Below, in pieces: positions 1 through 9,900 of a DNA stretch of 12,852 bases (position 1 is the stretch's first letter; each line of letters begins with the position of its first letter). The translations under genes were made by a program, and so were the position numbers. This DNA is from Acanthaster planci (taxonomy: Eukaryota > Echinodermata > Asteroidea > Valvatida > Acanthasteridae). The stretch covers positions 195,045 through 207,896 of the forward strand of contig NW_019091616.1 of assembly GCF_001949145.1 (NCBI RefSeq), read 5' to 3'. Below the pieces are notes generated by a model that was given only the letters and a program-made list of their open reading frames with translations, did not search any database and was not told the origin of the DNA.

Positions 1-24
1 GTACATGTACATGTATGCATGTAC
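1..24. repeat. GTACAT simple repeat
   Basis: Short degenerate run of GTACATGTACATGTATGCATGTAC at the left edge; it may continue outside the window. Confidence 0.8.
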
Positions 25-249
25 TACACGTAGTATGCACTAACTCTAAAACTTGTGGGAAAATTTTATTCGGAAAGTTTTTACAGTGGCTATTTTATAT
101 GAAGTGAAACACAGGCACCGGTACTGTTGTTTCAATGGTGGCCCATATAATCCTACTTATCTCTAGACTCATCTATTTGGCATAAAGTACACATTCCTGT
201 TTTCTTTGAAACTCTTTGTGAGAGGTTCAGAGTAAGCACATGTGCCTAC

Positions 250-263
250 GTGTACATGTACAC
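250..263. repeat. 14-bp palindrome GTGTACATGTACAC (copy 1)
   Basis: Self-complementary word; an identical copy occurs at 10563-10576, and the GTACATGTAC core also occurs at 7992-8001. Confidence 0.9.
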
Positions 264-2212
264 ATACACTGTAATGTGAGAGAGTTAAATGTACATGTGC
301 CTCCTGCATTCCAACTTGGAATACATACACAGGTGCACGTGTACCAGTTGTTTCAAACAGGGTGTAGCTAATATTCTTCAGACAGCATGCACTGACAGTG
401 ACACACAATTATGCAGTGCTGGAAAGGTTTTGCACATCCCCTCTTCCTCCTCCCCCCCTTCCCCACATCTTACGGGAATTATCACGTGGGGTTAATCTTT
501 AAACATATGTGGGCTATTGTGGGAAGTTCCTCATTCATGTGAACACTGAACAGAACCACTCATTTCAAAACTACAGCCGCGTCAAACCATCCTGCTTGCA
601 GGATGTCTGACATTATTCAAAACACAGACAGCCTGCAGCACTGGATCCAACAAAATCAATTTCATCTGCACCAGCATGCACAGGGTCTTAAAACTTCACT
701 TTCACTTTAAATCCCAAATGTAAATATCTTAGAACGGGTGTGAACAATCCCTCACCATAACTAATAGAGAACTTTAAAGGCATCAGGTATGAGTATTGAT
801 TAATGTTCACAATTAGTTTTTTAGGTGTTTATTAATTTATGATCAAGATGGTATTCATAAATTTTCAGTGACACAGGTAAAGGACTTTTGATAGGAATCT
901 GTAAAGAACATCATTTAGCCATCATGAAGTTTCACTTTAAGGGACTCTTTCAGAACCCGATTAATTTTCATTTGTACTCTTGTGGTTATTGAGCTCTGAT
1001 AATTCAAATTAAGACAGAAAAGTGACAAAAGAGCCAAGACTTTGGAACTCAAATGCATTGTTGCAATTTTTTTAAATAAAAGGTCTCCCCTTTTTCTGGT
1101 GCTGACTCCAAATAGAACATGACTTCTGACATTGCCGCATTTGGAGAATGCGCTGGGGTGAAGAATGCTCAGTTACTGCATCTGAAGACGATGGGGTCTG
1201 CTGGAGTTACCAGTATTCCTCCCCTCCCCTACTTCTCTCCCACATCCAGTGCCCCTTTCTCCTTCTTCTGTGAAGGGACTCCACAGCTTGAGAAGTCTGC
1301 CAGCCCCAAGGCATGGTAGTATGGGCCTCCAGCTGGACCAATAGAGGGCGCTATTTCCTTAGCAACAGAGGCTTCTTTGGAATTGTTGAGCGCAATCTTT
1401 GAAAGTGCGTAAATTTGCGTCCGCATCTTTTAAATTTTGCACGACCACAGATATTACCATGAAAATTACGCACAGCGATAAAAATTGCGTGGACACATGA
1501 ACCACAGGCAACAGTGGTAAGTAAGAGACTGACTTCATCTAAATGTTTTACACGATTTTTGTCAGGTCTATTTCACACGTGGCGTGTGAGCTGTACGTAA
1601 AGTGTGGTTTGTACTTATGGGGCCAGGGCATGGTGTGTCACTCTAGCCGGCCGTACAAAATTTCACCATCTAAGCATTTTGATGAACAGTGACATGTGAG
1701 AGCAATCAAAATTCCCATTCACATTTGATTTGGACTTTTCTTCCTTCTGAAAGAAACTCCTCATGAGAATTATAAAATTCCCCCGTTGACATTTAACTCA
1801 GAAAATTCTTAGAGCCATGTATGTATTTATTAGAAATATATCTGCAATGAAATTAAAAGTTTCCAGACAAAATAAATAACAATCAGGGGAAAAAAATTTG
1901 AAATGACCCCCAAAACTACTACATGTAGTTTGTACTGGAATCCTAGCCTTTACTTGGGGCAACAGTTTTCCAAACTTGACTTGTGCCAGATAGCTGGAGG
2001 TTGCACTACACTAAATATGAGCCCATAGAAAACAGAGCAAAAAGCCGCCTGTTGACTCTCACGAAGTGGTTGGCCTCCGGTTTTTCACTGGAAATACAAG
2101 ATAATGGCCAGAAGTTCACTTTTCGCTTAAATTTTATCAGGGTTAGCCTTTACCCGAAGATACTCCCAAAACAGCCGTAAAACTATACGCTCAGCTCTGA
2201 ATGTAGCCGCTA

Positions 2213-2246
2213 GCTGGTTCGAATCGAACATTCGATTCAAACCAGC
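2213..2246. repeat. Inverted repeat, 16-bp arms, 2-bp spacer
   Basis: GCTGGTTCGAATCGAA at 2213-2228 pairs with TTCGATTCAAACCAGC at 2231-2246 with one mismatch. It lies directly before the tRNA-like element. Confidence 0.9.
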
Positions 2247-2261
2247 CAGCTGACACCGGCA

Positions 2262-2420
2262 AGCTCAGTGGTCGAGTGGTTAAGATGTCTGCACTAGTAA
2301 GCAGGAGGTCTTGGGTTCGAGTCCCACCCGAGTACGCTTGTGGGTTTTTTTCACAAGCTTTCGGGGGCATACACTGAGTATACAGGGTTAAATACACGTC
2401 GGGCAGGGCAAATCCAAAAT
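2262..2420 (+). mobile_element. tRNA-derived SINE-like element
   Basis: Positions 2262-2335 resemble a whole tRNA: box A TGGTCGAGTGG (2269-2279), box B GGTTCGAGTCC (2314-2324), a T-arm with a GGG/CCC core and a possible anticodon stem with an 8-base loop. The acceptor stem pairs at only about five of seven positions and the loop is the wrong size, so a working tRNA is unlikely. A hairpin (GCTTGTG/CACAAGC) with a seven-T loop follows at 2336-2358, and the T run could end Pol III transcription. The A-box style recalls Ser/Leu tRNAs. The right boundary is a guess. Confidence 0.6.
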
Positions 2421-3336
2421 TAATTTACATCTCTCCGGCACAAATCCATCTTTAAAAATGAATACTCTCGACCAATGCGGTTCTTTTCAACCAATGGGGG
2501 GGTGCGCTTCTGCTTGAACCAAATAAAATAACATTCACTTAAAATGGGTTTTTACTGTTTTGCTTTCCATTTTCAATATTATTCTTATCAGTAACAACTG
2601 ACCATTGAGGAGGTTATCCATGTTTAATGCTTTATTCTATCAAAACATGGCAGTAAATAAGTCACGCACCATATTGTAACTCACTCACTGCCACCAAAAA
2701 CAGGAAATCAAAGATGAACAATAACTGGCGCCAGTTAACCCCGTCCCCCCTTGACAGTTAACTTCCTCTCAAAGTTTCATATGGATCCAAACATCCATCA
2801 CTGAAATCTCAACAACTCCAGTTCAACTGATTTCTTCAGAATAACAATACAAGACAGCTCCCACCTACAAACGGCTACAGCTTAGGCTTAGTACACCACT
2901 TCACACTGGCTGAATTGAGTTGAAATGGCACAAAAGACAGATTACAGACTTTTTCTTTACTCATCCACAATGTGGTTTTTTTGGCAACTTGAATCCTTAT
3001 GCCCTTTTTTGTATAGCATCTTATTAAAGGCAAGTCATAGCACAACCATTAAATCTTGGACTAAGAAGCATTTCCAGTTTTATTACAAAATACTCTGGAA
3101 ATGTTCTCGACATTTCAGAGACTTTACACACAGCCAATGCAGTGGCTGCCCCTTCAGCTCAGGATACTTTCATCTTTATGAGGGCCTGTCTCAGGACAAA
3201 GTAAATTTCTACAGAATTTAATTGGCAAATAGGGCTACTAGTGGTATTGCAATACCACCTTTAGATGAAAAGAAAGAATCATCACCTTATTACTCATCCC
3301 AACCAGTTGGTAGATGCACTGATGATGATGACTCAC
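2421..3336. other. MEN1 intron, no further gene seen
   Basis: AT-rich sequence immediately downstream of the MEN1 exon donor. The open frame at 2925-3221 on the plus strand has no recognisable family features and an aromatic-rich composition typical of T-rich non-coding DNA. A GATGATGATG run lies beside the donor. Confidence 0.6.
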
Positions 3337-3805
3337 CTGTAAGATAACTGAAGAGTGACTGAAGGTGCGCCTTTTCCTTGTAGTAGGACCTTGTCAGTGA
3401 GCTCCAGATGATGTCTGAGACCTTTTTGATTAACCCCCGCGTGGCGTACCCCGGCTTGTAGTCGCTTAGGTCTACGGACCCCTTAATCTGGGCTTCGAAC
3501 TTGCAATAAAGCGCCTCCACGTTCGGCAGTTCCACCACGGGGAAGATGGGTTCAATGCCCACCGCGGCTGTTGCTGGGCTGCCACTGCTGTTGACGGTAG
3601 CGCGGCCGGTCGGCTCGGAGGAGTCAGACGAAGATGAGCCGCCGCGATTGCTGGTGAAAACGTTCTCGATGATGCCAGCCACTATGGACAGCATGGCCAG
3701 GCTGGGCTCCGTGGTCTCGGTGAGCTCTGTTCGAAAAAGTGACACGACCGACTTGATGTCTTGCAGCGGAAAACACCGCTTGGCGGAATCTCGAATACCC
3801 GCCAT
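3337..3805 (-). CDS. MEN1: Menin (MEN1), first coding exon, partial gene
   Basis: Menin is a nuclear scaffold, known in vertebrates as a tumour suppressor, that links MLL/KMT2 histone H3K4 methyltransferases, LEDGF and JunD. This exon encodes residues 1-156 plus one base. The match is clear from memory of the family: CFPLQDI near residues 11-17, LSIVAGIIENVF at 39-50, ALYCKFEAQIKGSVDLS at 98-114 and the conserved block KKVSDIIWSSLTRSYYKEKA (127-146). A Ser/Gly/Thr-rich segment (54-80) replaces a proline-rich loop of vertebrate menin. The start is ATG at 3805, with A at -3 and G at +4; this puts FPL one residue later than in human menin. A GTG four codons upstream is not a likely eukaryotic start, and an in-frame stop lies at 3866-3868. 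The donor is TTACAG|GTGAGT. The MLL-binding central cavity residues and C-terminal nuclear localisation signals are encoded outside the window. Confidence 0.95.
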
Positions 3806-4200
3806 CGTGTCTACCACAACGTGGGTTTTCGCGCACTTGATATAACAGCAGGTCAGGATACTAGTTTACATAGCAAATACGTGTCCACATGTGCTACTCA
3901 CGCAAACACGCGATTCTTCCACTAACACGTCGAAATGGCATGGTAGAAGATGTCATTCTGCTATTGTGCGGTACCTGGTCTCACTGCCATATTGTTGTCA
4001 GGTGAAGGTCACCGATTGTTTGGGTGTGCAGACTACCCGTCTGAAACAACATCTCAAAGGAGCATGCGCACGTGGCAATATATTCTTCACCACCGGTGAA
4101 GAATATTGCTCCTCCGCGGATTGTATGATGCACGCGTTGAGTGATTCATGTTACATCATCAGTTCGTTTTGATTTATAGCCGATGATGTTATTTAAGTCA
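3806..4200 (-). promoter_or_regulatory. MEN1 upstream region, probable 5' UTR and promoter
   Basis: The stretch upstream of the MEN1 ATG is richer in CpG than the flanks and holds GCATGCGCAC (4062-4071, NRF1-like), an E-box CACGTG (4069-4074), ACCGGT and CCGCGG words, and a near-perfect inverted repeat (4075-4109). No clear TATA box was placed. The transcription start is not determinable; this is a positional and compositional inference. Confidence 0.45.
4075..4109. repeat. Inverted repeat in MEN1 upstream region
   Basis: GCAATATATTCTTCACC (4075-4091) and GGTGAAGAATATTGC (4095-4109) are complementary apart from a two-base insertion in the left arm. The spacer is three bases, and ACCGGT sits at the centre. 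Confidence 0.9.
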
Positions 4201-4303
4201 GTGATATGCTTTGTATTTTTTTCTTGGGGGTATGAAATATTACAGTTAAAATTCAGTTTAAAGACAGTGGGCTATAGAGTTTGTTTTGCTCTTTCCTCCA
4301 TAG

Positions 4304-4414
4304 TGTGGCCTTGTGCCACGCCAACCTAGCGGGGATGTGGCTGTGGCTGCAGCCGTAGTGGAGGACACAGCTAATATCCCCGCACAGAATCAAGGTTCTC
4401 ACCAGTACAACTAA
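4304..4414 (+). other. Possible plus-strand terminal exon (weak)
   Basis: A strong pyrimidine tract and CCATAG| acceptor precede 36 open codons ending in TAA (4412-4414), with an Ala/Val-rich composition. No upstream plus-strand exon was identified and 36 codons can be open by chance. The same stretch contains inverted repeats, so an RNA or DNA foldback is an alternative reading. Confidence 0.15.
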
Positions 4415-4471
4415 TCAACCCCAATTAACGTTGCCAGTTATTAATTTTCAGATTCTGTCACGATCACTTAC

Positions 4472-4592
4472 CTGTACCTCTGATAACCGCCAATGTAGCA
4501 ACCATCAATTAACCAATTTAGCTGCCAGAACGGATTCACCATGATCACTGTTCTCGCCACCATGTTCAGGCTGTGACCACCATCATGAATGC
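4472..4592 (-). other. Candidate unassigned exon with consensus donor
   Basis: On the minus strand TACAG|GTAAGT gives a full consensus donor with the exon ending at 4472, and TTCAG| at 4593-4597 could be an acceptor. One frame is open for about 50 codons up to the donor, from the in-frame TAA just beyond 4620, and contains an ATG at 4563 in good context (A at -3, G at +4) followed by 30 codons. It could be a 5' exon of MEN1 carrying an upstream ORF, or chance. Joined to likely acceptors before the MEN1 ATG it does not extend the menin protein. Confidence 0.25.
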
Positions 4593-4690
4593 CTGAAGTA
4601 TATTCTATACAACACCGAATCACCACCAATTATTTCATTACCATAAAATCTTTCCAACCATCACCATCTTTCTCGTACCACATCCACATT
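4497..4690 (+). repeat. Low-complexity CCA/ACCATC-rich stretch
   Basis: Many imperfect ACCATCA, CACCA and CCACC words are spread through this stretch, suggesting a decayed trinucleotide-like tract. It overlaps the candidate minus-strand exon at 4472-4592, which weakens that call. Confidence 0.45.
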
Positions 4691-6570
4691 ATAACAGCCA
4701 CTCTTTCTATAATCCTCAGTTATTGTTTTTTGTTTCTTCAAACAAATGGGTTTTCAGGTTTCCTTTACTGTGTAAAAAATATTTTGGAACTGCACTTTCA
4801 ATTTCAGTCATTGATTTTTTCAAGAAACAAAGTTAAATGTGATCATTTAATTAATCTTTGCCTTCCGTTGTTGATTTCTAAAGACAATGTCTAAAAAAGT
4901 TAAGGACACAGAGGCCAGGTAGTTAGCAAACAGGAACTAATTTTATCGCCCTTTTCTTGAAAATTGAAACCAAAATCAACAGCCAGTTTTGCCAAAATAT
5001 ACACTTTTATATAAAAATTCCGTACAAAATGATGAAAATGACCAAGAGCTATCAGTGCAGGGTACCATGTATTACCACTTGAAGCTGATTACATGTACAG
5101 CAATAACGTGTGTATGCATAGGCAATAAGGCACGTGCTGGTAAAAAATTTCTGTCCACCAGCATTTTGCCCAACTGTCACTTGAAAAAACTTCAACAATG
5201 TCTCAACAAGTGCTCCTCAGTATCTGAAACTGGTGGAAACTATCTGCTACTGAAAACATTTAAAAACACTAATAAAGTAAAGAAATAAATCAAACAAATA
5301 AAACTACAACAAATAAATAAAAAATCAAGATTGGTATTAACCCTCATTCCAAAGGTCAAATATTCCAATACTTTTTCTATTCAGTTTTTTCGAGTGAAAT
5401 TTGAAAACAACCGACACGCCCCCTTCTGGTTTAATTTATAACCTTTAACCTTTAATACAAGTATTTGTTCTGGTCTTCTTGTTGCAAGATCTTACGTCCT
5501 GAGAGTAATTTTCACACAGCTTATCATGATGCTGTTCAAAAAAAAGAAAAATAACAAAATGTACCTCTTTATACTGAACACTATGCATAAATTTGAAATT
5601 TATCAGAAGAACATTTCAAAAACTGACACATTCAACTGTTTGAAAGCAGTGCAAGTCACATGATGAAGTATATGCACCACAATGCTTGCCTGATTATTTC
5701 ATCCCCCCTCAAAAAAAATCAAATTGAAATGAAAACTAAAGTTAACCTTAAACCACCAGAAAACAAATGTCAAAAACTTAAATAGGACCTTAATCATTGT
5801 GCCGTACACAGATGTACATAGGCACACGAAAAATGAATCTATTGACCTTGATAAAGTTAGAATCGAAACTTTAACACAAGGCACAGTTCCCAACAACATT
5901 TCTTGAAGTTGGTGTAAATTAAAATTACCCCATGCTTGCTCCATGCTCCAGACTGGGAATCTTCAAGATTCATAAAATGGCCTATCAATACTGTTTATCC
6001 TTTCACATGATCTAAGTGCCTCCCAATACAACACCTTGTAAAAGGCCTATATGACTGCCACCTTATTTCACTGAATTTGAAAGCATTTAAGACTGTTTTA
6101 AAATCAATCATCACTGATATTGTTGAGAGATACTGAGCAATATGGTGTAGTTGAGGTGTAACTCTAGCAAAATGTGATGCTCAACCCGCCGCTGACAATG
6201 TCATTCTTTCATTGAAGATAACCTGTTACAACTTATGGATACTCTAAGATCAGGTCAAATATAACACGCACCTTCCACTGTAACACTCGGTTGCACAATT
6301 AGGGAACAGGGAAAGTACACATTACAGCCTGTCTGTGTTCCTTGCTGTAATATAACTGCAGCAGTCAACCATTTCATTGCCCATGAGAGCTCTTATGTAT
6401 TATGTAGGTAATGAAAACATATGAACTTTGTTAATAATACAGTAAATATCACTGATCCTGGAGCAAAAATTTTGAAGTTAAATGGAAATACCCGCATTAT
6501 TAATAGATCTGAATTAACATCAAATGTCTGAAAATTAAAAACGCATGAACATTTTGATTTGACAGCAAGA
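4600..6570. other. Intergenic region between the kelch gene and MEN1
   Basis: AT-rich DNA without a supported gene. It holds a cluster of AAATAAAT words near 5274-5325 and isolated open frames that look accidental. The end nearest 6590 probably includes the kelch gene 3' end. Confidence 0.6.
5274..5325 (+). repeat. A-rich AAATAAAT low-complexity tract
   Basis: A-rich run with several AATAAA words on the plus strand. It could be a decayed retroposon tail or simple low-complexity DNA; no element body was recognised next to it. Confidence 0.6.
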
Positions 6571-6588
6571 GCTGGGCACTGCAAGATG

Positions 6589-6594
6589 TTTATT
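6589..6594 (-). terminator. Candidate polyadenylation signal of the kelch gene
   Basis: AATAAA reads on the minus strand about 110 bases after the stop codon. It is the nearest canonical signal and would give a short 3' UTR. Other AT-rich signals further down cannot be excluded. Confidence 0.4.
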
Positions 6595-6704
6595 CCAGCA
6601 AATGGTAGGGACAAAAACCTGTAAAGGAATTTCTGTGCCACGTTTGGGTATAAATGAGAAATGGATGTCTAATCTGGCAGAGGTTGCGAGATCTTCATCC
6701 CTGT

Positions 6705-6937
6705 TCATGAATCTGACGGCAGCTGGAGTTTGAATGTGATCAGCTTATTGGAGAAGGCGCCCTCGTTGTTCCCTCCGCCAAAAATGAAGAGTCTTTGCTG
6801 TCGGTTGGCTTGTCCGTTTTCTTTGTCCTCGGCATCGTCACTGGACAGGCTGTCTCGCGGGCTACTGGTGATGACGGTGTGGCCGGCTGTCGGGGTAGTG
6901 GGAATGGGCCACAGCAATGTTGTCCAGCACTGTGAGT
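6705..6937 (-). CDS. Kelch gene last coding exon (repeat 6, stop)
   Basis: It encodes residues 387-463: Trp391 closing repeat 5, then TAGHTVIT, a charged Ser/Asp/Glu/Lys insertion at about 412-434, LFIFGGG (436-442) and LITFKL before the stop. The acceptor is TTTTACAG| (phase 1). The protein ends only a few residues after the last strand, so the propeller is probably closed by an N-terminal strand. Confidence 0.94.
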
Positions 6938-9900
6938 CTGTAAAAGACAAAGTAACGAAACAGTGAGGGTCAGCCATGGTTACAAGGGTTTCAAAACCAC
7001 TGTGAGGAGCAGTACCAGCATTTTCACTGTAGTCTGTGTACTGCTGAGAGTGGGCAAGTTTTCATATGGCACTCAGGGTATCATGCATGTCAACAGACGT
7101 TTACGAGCTTTTAAAAATGTCATTGTGCAGTTAGGAAAAAAAGGGAAGAAAACTACTTAATGAATTGTGCTGGAAATGTTCATACTTTCAGTGTTTCTCT
7201 AGATGTGTCACTGTAGCCGTCATGGTAGTTAATTTGATCTTTATCAAGCTGCTTTACTTTTGGCTTTAGAGAAATTAAACTTTCTGGAGTTTCAGATGCC
7301 CCAGATTGCTGCTGAATTTCTTTTATTTTTCACAAAGAGACTAGACCAAATTCTTTCTCATTTCACCTTACGACTTATACTCACCGAGACGAAAGACAAA
7401 GGCATCTGTCATGGCATTTTCCCCGTCAAATCCTCCTTGGATGAGGATTCTGTTGCCATGCAGTGCTGCAGAGGCATGCCAGCTGTTGTCATGATAAAGC
7501 AACATATGAATAAAGAGAAAACAAATAGTGCTCTCAGAAATGTGTTCAAATGCCTTTCAGTCTATCATTTCTTCCTTATTTACTGTCCATCAAAATGCAC
7601 TGATGTTGCAAGTTGAATTGGACACATAAGGCAACAGGCCTCCTACTTTCCTTCATTCTTTGGCTTAAATATAGGCAAGTTACATTTTATAAACTTAAAA
7701 ATACAATTTTCTTTTGAATTTGAACCGTAATATGGTTCAGAGATATTTCTGCTTGTTTAACGGCTAACTTTCTGACTCTCCAGTACCTCTGAATTCCTTG
7801 ACTCTCTTGTGATATCACAAGTGAACCTACCTCCTTGGCACAGGTGGGGTTCCCTTCACAGGGATGCTGGTGAATTCCATCAGAACTGGAAGAATGAAAT
7901 CAGACGTAATATATTTCAGATTGCGCTCGTCCTAGCTGTGAGTCTTTGAACCTGCTGGCTGTGTCAATTCAAACTGTACAGAGCATACCGTGTACATGTA
8001 CGGCAAGGGTGCACTCTTACTTGATGTTCATTGATTGCAGTGAGAACAAGACAAAACACAGCAAATTGACGGCGGGCTCAGCAATTATAGGAGGTTAGTT
8101 AAAGGACTAGAAGGTAACAAAAGATAAAATTTTAAAAATCTAATGGGGGATGCAATCCAGGCCACCTCCTCTGCAATCATTCGTTTTGCAATCTTCATCT
8201 CACGGCTTAACTTCGAATATATTTTCAAAAATGACGCTTGCGTCTATCTTTGAGAGTGATAAGCACATTCATGGGTGAAATTTCATCCACAATCTCTTGG
8301 ATACTGTGTAAGTTTTGAAGTTGTTATGGTCCTAAAACGGTATTTTTAACTTATACCGCAGTAAAGCTATCCCATTATTCAGTCATAAACAAGTGACTGC
8401 ATTACTGAAATGGCCAACTGTTTCAAAGTGTCTATGTTTGTCCTAGAGGAACGACAGCAAGCCATGTGGACAGTTCACATGCGTGACTCGTGAACCCTGT
8501 AGTGCTTACTGAGGTCAAGGCAATGGACATCATTGAAGCATTCAGGGGCATCCCAGCCTCCAAAGATCACCAGTTGATCCCCGAGACGTGTGGCAGAATG
8601 CCTAGAAAAAAAAAAACAGGCACCCAAGAATTACTTGAGGATGCAAACTGTATCCGCTCCGAGCAGGAACAAAAGAGGGCGTGGTTTGAAATGAACTTGA
8701 CAGTCCTTTGGTACTCATGCACCGCATAGATGTGCAAGTTTATGTACGTTTGACGCAGAGCACGCTGAGTACGCGCAACGATTTTAGTCTAGAATGTGCA
8801 GTCTTCGTATGCATGCCAAACGCATGCAAGAACCCGGTTGGAAAACTTACTACTGCCTGTCTTTCTTTCGCCAGTGAGGGTGCACTTCACAGAGTATTCG
8901 TGTCATAGTTCACACCCTTAAGGGCCAGCTCATTCATTCCGTAGTCAATTACTGTAAGATTTTGTCGTCACAAAGCACAATGATCAAATTTTACTTCACA
9001 TGTCCTCCAGAGAAATATAAATCTTTGCTTATTTTTTGTTTCATATGAAGTTTGTTACATACCCTGACCGTGCTTTTGGCTTCTTTCCCATAACAACAGG
9101 CTCATACCAACTTTCTGTGACTGAATATGGAAACATGAAAAGCATTACATTACCTTGATTACGGCAGGAAAAAAATGAGAATTTTTATTTTCATTCTAAT
9201 GGGCAATTTTCTGAATTTGGAACACACTGGTTATACATACATGTACATTCTAAAAATTTGGTGTCCAGTTTTAATGCATCTCCATTATAACTTGCATATG
9301 ATTTTGTAGGTTTAGAATGCATCCTTTAATTTACAAGAGTGATTAAGTTATGCAAATTACCTGAGAAAAAAATAAGAATGGTGTGAGTCAATTTTAATTA
9401 TATTTTCAAGTCAAGTTACAAGGTTAGGTGTAACAGGGGCACACTGACCCCTGAATTTACAACTCAGTGAGAGCAACTGCTGATTGGGGAAGATGATATT
9501 AATTCATTTACAGTTAATTAAAAAACCTGGTTTGCTATTCAGATTAAGGCCAACCCTTCCCCCCCCAACCAAAAAAAATGGTGCTCTGAATCTGCCTTTG
9601 TATGGTCTCTCTTACTCACCTGGGCTGAAGACGTGTAGCTGGTCACTGCAACTGTCAGGTTCCGGGTCTGGGTTTGGGTAGACTCCCCCAAAGACAAACA
9701 TCTCATCATGAAACAGGGTGCTTGTGTGGTAGGCCCTAGTTGGTGCCTTGCCAGAAGCCTGTGAGTTCATTAGCAGAACAGAGATGACAACTAGACTTTG
9801 CCTTTAACTATTTCAATGACTTAATGCGAGAACATGACAGGTACTACGTGGGATACTCGTGATAGCAGAGAGAGTGTGCACAAGCACGTACAAACCTGAC

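Larger units (their letters stand above)
1..2212. other. Non-coding, probably MEN1 intron
   Basis: No menin exon or other recognisable coding exon was found on either strand. The stretch holds GTACAT words at its left end, a CTCF-like word at 1338-1351, a pyrimidine-rich patch near 1217-1270 and repeated AAATTGCGT-like words at 1400-1490. Assignment to a MEN1 intron rests on gene orientation: the next menin exon should lie to the left. Confidence 0.6.

Noticed and set aside
1119-1319. 66-codon plus-strand ORF with ATG
   Set aside because: The context is plausible, but half of it is a pyrimidine-rich patch coding for Pro/Ser/Phe runs, with no family similarity; likely chance.
2262-2335. Functional tRNA gene
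   Set aside because: The acceptor stem has mismatches, the anticodon loop is eight bases, and the T-arm has a mismatch; it reads as a tRNA-derived repeat.
2925-3221. 98-codon plus-strand open frame
   Set aside because: It starts with ATG but has aromatic- and Cys/His-scattered composition without a family pattern, lies in a presumed intron on the other strand, and shows no splice partners.
3806-3817. GTG start four codons before the MEN1 ATG
   Set aside because: Eukaryotic translation rarely starts at GTG; the ATG at 3805 has good context and aligns better with the menin N-terminus.
3546-3845. Plus-strand open frame across the MEN1 exon, and a second minus frame at 3624-3836
   Set aside because: Both are shadows of the menin exon in other frames; the menin frame has clear family similarity.
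3891-4172. 93-codon plus-strand open frame upstream of MEN1
   Set aside because: It begins at a non-ATG codon, runs through an inverted repeat and promoter-like sequence, and resembles no family I know.
4989-5288. 99-codon plus-strand open frame
   Set aside because: It starts at a non-ATG codon in AT-rich DNA and ends in a low-complexity A-rich tract; no domain was recognised.
7260-7616. 118-codon plus-strand open frame
   Set aside because: It is antisense to kelch exon 10 and its introns and starts at a non-ATG codon.
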